Below are positions 30,744-32,422 of a stretch of DNA of 32,422 nucleotides, in pieces; position 1 is the first letter of the stretch, and each line of letters starts with the position of its first letter. The notes beneath the pieces are model-generated. The model saw only the letters and a list, made by a program, of their open reading frames with translations. It was not told the origin of the DNA and did no database searches. The stretch is from assembly GCA_002413145.1 (NCBI GenBank), contig DHWK01000110.1, positions 10,091 through 42,512 of the forward strand, written 5' to 3'. The DNA comes from a bacterium UBP12_UBA5184 (GTDB lineage: Bacteria > Vulcanimicrobiota > Vulcanimicrobiia > Vulcanimicrobiales > Vulcanimicrobiaceae). Both the position numbers and the translations under genes were made by a program.

Positions 30744-32005
30744 CGTATCGACTCCTTGATTCGCGGGTGAGTTTCGCGCATGCGTGCGATGACGACGACG
30801 CCGGATAGGAAGGTAAGCGCCGCGACCGCCCCAATGGCGCTGCTTTGGCCGAGCCGATCTGCAATGACGCCGGAGAGCAGCGCACCGATCGCGTAACCGG
30901 AATCGCGCCACAAGCGATAGACGCCGACGGCACTGGCGCGTACGCTCGGATCGACCGCGTCCCCGATAGCGGCCAGAAGGGTGGGGTATACGAGCGCCGT
31001 GCCGGCGCCGAGCAGAACCGCGGCCACGAACCAGAGCGCGAAGCCGGCGCGCGACAGAAAGAGCGAGATCGCCAGCGCCTGAAGACACATGCCGCCTGCG
31101 ATCATCCACTTTCGTCCGAGGCGATCCGAGAGGGCGCCCGTGCCGGCTTGCAAGATTCCCCACGTTGCGGGATAGACGGCGGCCAGAACCGCGATGCGAC
31201 GGACGTCCAGCCCGGCAGCTGCGAAGTACAACGGGAGGATGCCCCAGGCCAGACCGTCGTTCAAGTTGTTCACGAGTCCGGCTTGACTGATCGAGGACAG
31301 TGTCGGGTCCCGCCAAGAGACCGTTGCGAAGAGTGACGCGAAGCGGCCTTCCGCGCCCGAAGGCAAAAACGTTGCGGCCGAGCCCTGCGCGGCCTCGAAT
31401 CGAGCATGTCCCTGCGTCTCGCGAACCGCGAAGACCGAGAGGGCGAGCGCCGTCAGTGAGACCGCGATCCCCAGCACAAAGGGCCACGGACGCAGACCAT
31501 AGGCTTGCGCGATCGCACCGCTCAAGTAGGCCGTGACGCCGACGGCGAGGTAGCCGGCAAACTCATTTAGCCCCATTGCAAGGCCGCGCTGCTTCGGCCC
31601 CACAAGGTCGATCTTCATGACGACCGTCATCGACCAGCAAAGGCCCTGATTGATTCCGAGCAATACGTTGGCGAAAACGATCCAGCTCCACGCCGGCGCA
31701 AAGATGATGAGAAACGGAATCGGCAAACCGACGAGCCAGCCCGCCACGAGCAACGGTTTGCGTCCCGTGCGATCCGCCGTGCGGCCCGCGTAGAGATTTG
31801 TGAGCGCCTTCGTGAAACCGAAGGTTACGATGAAGCTGACGATCGCAGTTTGCGAAGCGAGGCCGAATGAGCGCGCGCCCATCAGCGGCACGACCTCGCG
31901 CTCCAGGCCCACCATCGATCCGACGAACGCGTTGACGAGCACGAGCAGCCAGAACTGACCGGCGTTCGCACCGAGACCGAGACGCAGCCCTCGCGACGGC
32001 GACAC
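30740..32005 (-). CDS. MFS transporter
   Basis: A 421-residue major facilitator protein with 12 predicted helices. The A-motif region between helices 2 and 3 is visible (NLYAGRTADRTGRKPLLVAG), with its echo in the second half (TGALSDRLGRKWMIAGG). The GTG at 32005 lies two bases after the rhodanese stop and begins a normal short cytoplasmic N-terminus; longer in-frame readings run antisense-like through the upstream gene. The TGA stop overlaps the TTG of the metallo-hydrolase. Placed between an ArsR-type regulator and sulfur/methyl-transfer enzymes, it may export an arsenical, a sulfur compound or a methylated product; the substrate cannot be read from sequence. Confidence 0.88.
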   Translation of the reverse strand: MSPSRGLRLGLGANAGQFWLLVLVNAFVGSMVGLEREVVPLMGARSFGLASQTAIVSFIVTFGFTKALTNLYAGRTADRTGRKPLLVAGWLVGLPIPFLIIFAPAWSWIVFANVLLGINQGLCWSMTVVMKIDLVGPKQRGLAMGLNEFAGYLAVGVTAYLSGAIAQAYGLRPWPFVLGIAVSLTALALSVFAVRETQGHARFEAAQGSAATFLPSGAEGRFASLFATVSWRDPTLSSISQAGLVNNLNDGLAWGILPLYFAAAGLDVRRIAVLAAVYPATWGILQAGTGALSDRLGRKWMIAGGMCLQALAISLFLSRAGFALWFVAAVLLGAGTALVYPTLLAAIGDAVDPSVRASAVGVYRLWRDSGYAIGALLSGVIADRLGQSSAIGAVAALTFLSGVVVIARMRETHPRIKESIR

Positions 32006-32007
32006 GA

Positions 32008-32422
32008 TTAGCCGGTCGGTTCCAGTGCCTCGCCCAGCAGCGCCCAATCCGGCGCTCCGAGCAACAGGCGCCGTGCGATGAAGCCGCGGTGCCGCAGAAT
32101 CTCGACCGCTTCGTCGGCCCAGATGCAATAGGGCCCGCGGCAATAGACAACGATCTCCTTGCCGCGCGGCAGTTTCGGCGCGCCTCGCTTGCGCGCGAGC
32201 TGCTCGATCGGGATGCTTCGCGAGCCTGGGATGTGCCCGGCTCGGTATTCGGCCGCCGGCCGAACGTCGACCAGCAGAGCGCGGCCGCCCTTGACGCGGC
32301 GCGCCACCGCCCGCGGCTCCGTCGTATCGACGGAGCGCGTCCCGAGGTGCCGATCCAGCGCCGTACGGACTTCGGGTAGGCGCTCTTCGGCCGCCTCGCC
32401 GATCAGCCGAAGGACGCGCAGC
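32008..32422 (-). CDS. ArsR-family regulator-rhodanese fusion (partial, N-terminal part outside window)
   Basis: The frame is open to the window edge and gives 137 residues. It begins with the helix following an ArsR-type winged helix (LRVLRLIGEAAEERLPEVR) and continues into a rhodanese domain. The latter has ALLVDVRPAAEYRAGHIPGS and the active-site loop YCRGPYC with the persulfide-forming cysteine. This matches the common ArsR-HTH/rhodanese fusion, whose DNA-binding domain would lie upstream of the window. It ends TAA two bases before the MFS start, so it heads or precedes the operon with MFS, metallo-hydrolase and methyltransferase. It probably represses this operon and responds to sulfur, persulfide or metalloid stress; the ligand is inference. 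Confidence 0.88.
   Translation of the reverse strand, partial: LRVLRLIGEAAEERLPEVRTALDRHLGTRSVDTTEPRAVARRVKGGRALLVDVRPAAEYRAGHIPGSRSIPIEQLARKRGAPKLPRGKEIVVYCRGPYCIWADEAVEILRHRGFIARRLLLGAPDWALLGEALEPTG

Overview
The window is a GC-rich, densely packed bacterial chromosome segment. It has short gaps, many 1-20 bp gene overlaps, frequent GTG/TTG starts and no rRNA, tRNA, CRISPR or insertion sequence that I could find. The gene content (proton-pumping complex I, beta-oxidation, fumarase, type I glutamine synthetase, diguanylate cyclase) fits a free-living aerobic heterotroph. The style resembles uncultured soil lineages such as Eremiobacterota/Vulcanimicrobiota, but that is an impression from the gene set, not something the sequence proves.

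Layout. (1) 1-4054 (+): the end of a complex I operon, nuoL (cut by the window edge), nuoM and nuoN, followed by a probably truncated DUF2442 gene. (2) 4497-12629: fatty-acid activation and beta-oxidation. fadA and fadB form a tight minus-strand pair divergent from a long-chain acyl-CoA synthetase. A second minus-strand group holds a small secreted protein, a medium-chain-type acyl-CoA ligase and an arylformamidase-like hydrolase. (3) 12740-18478: fumC and a secreted TPR protein, then an aldo/keto reductase-RidA pair divergent from a PLP-dependent aromatic-amino-acid-type decarboxylase. (4) 18475-26104 (-): one long co-directional run. It starts with a sigma70-type promoter, an M-box (ykoK) Mg2+ riboswitch and an intrinsic terminator in front of a soluble MgtE-N/CBS protein. 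Then come an Nramp-like transporter, an Asp/Glu-racemase-family protein, a PucR-type regulator, glutamine synthetase and a membrane GGDEF protein. (5) 26111-28968: a looser region of visibly lower GC, with two exported proteins of unknown role and two gene-poor stretches. (6) 28976-32422 (-): an operon of ArsR-rhodanese fusion (cut by the edge), MFS exporter, persulfide-dioxygenase-like metallo-hydrolase and ArsM-like SAM methyltransferase.

Two things stand out. First, in the last operon both the metallo-hydrolase and the methyltransferase carry an in-frame TGA exactly where, as I recall these families, a conserved Cys sits. Each reads on in frame with good homology, and each TGA is followed by a hairpin placed like a bacterial SECIS element. 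I read both as selenoproteins (Sec20 of 240 aa and Sec206 of 262 aa), so conventional gene calling would miss the front of one and the tail of the other. Second, an Mg2+ riboswitch controls a split system in which the Mg2+-sensing cytoplasmic half of MgtE is a separate protein next to an Nramp-fold transporter with altered metal-site motifs. This points to a magnesium (or Mg/Mn) importer with both RNA-level and protein-level sensing.
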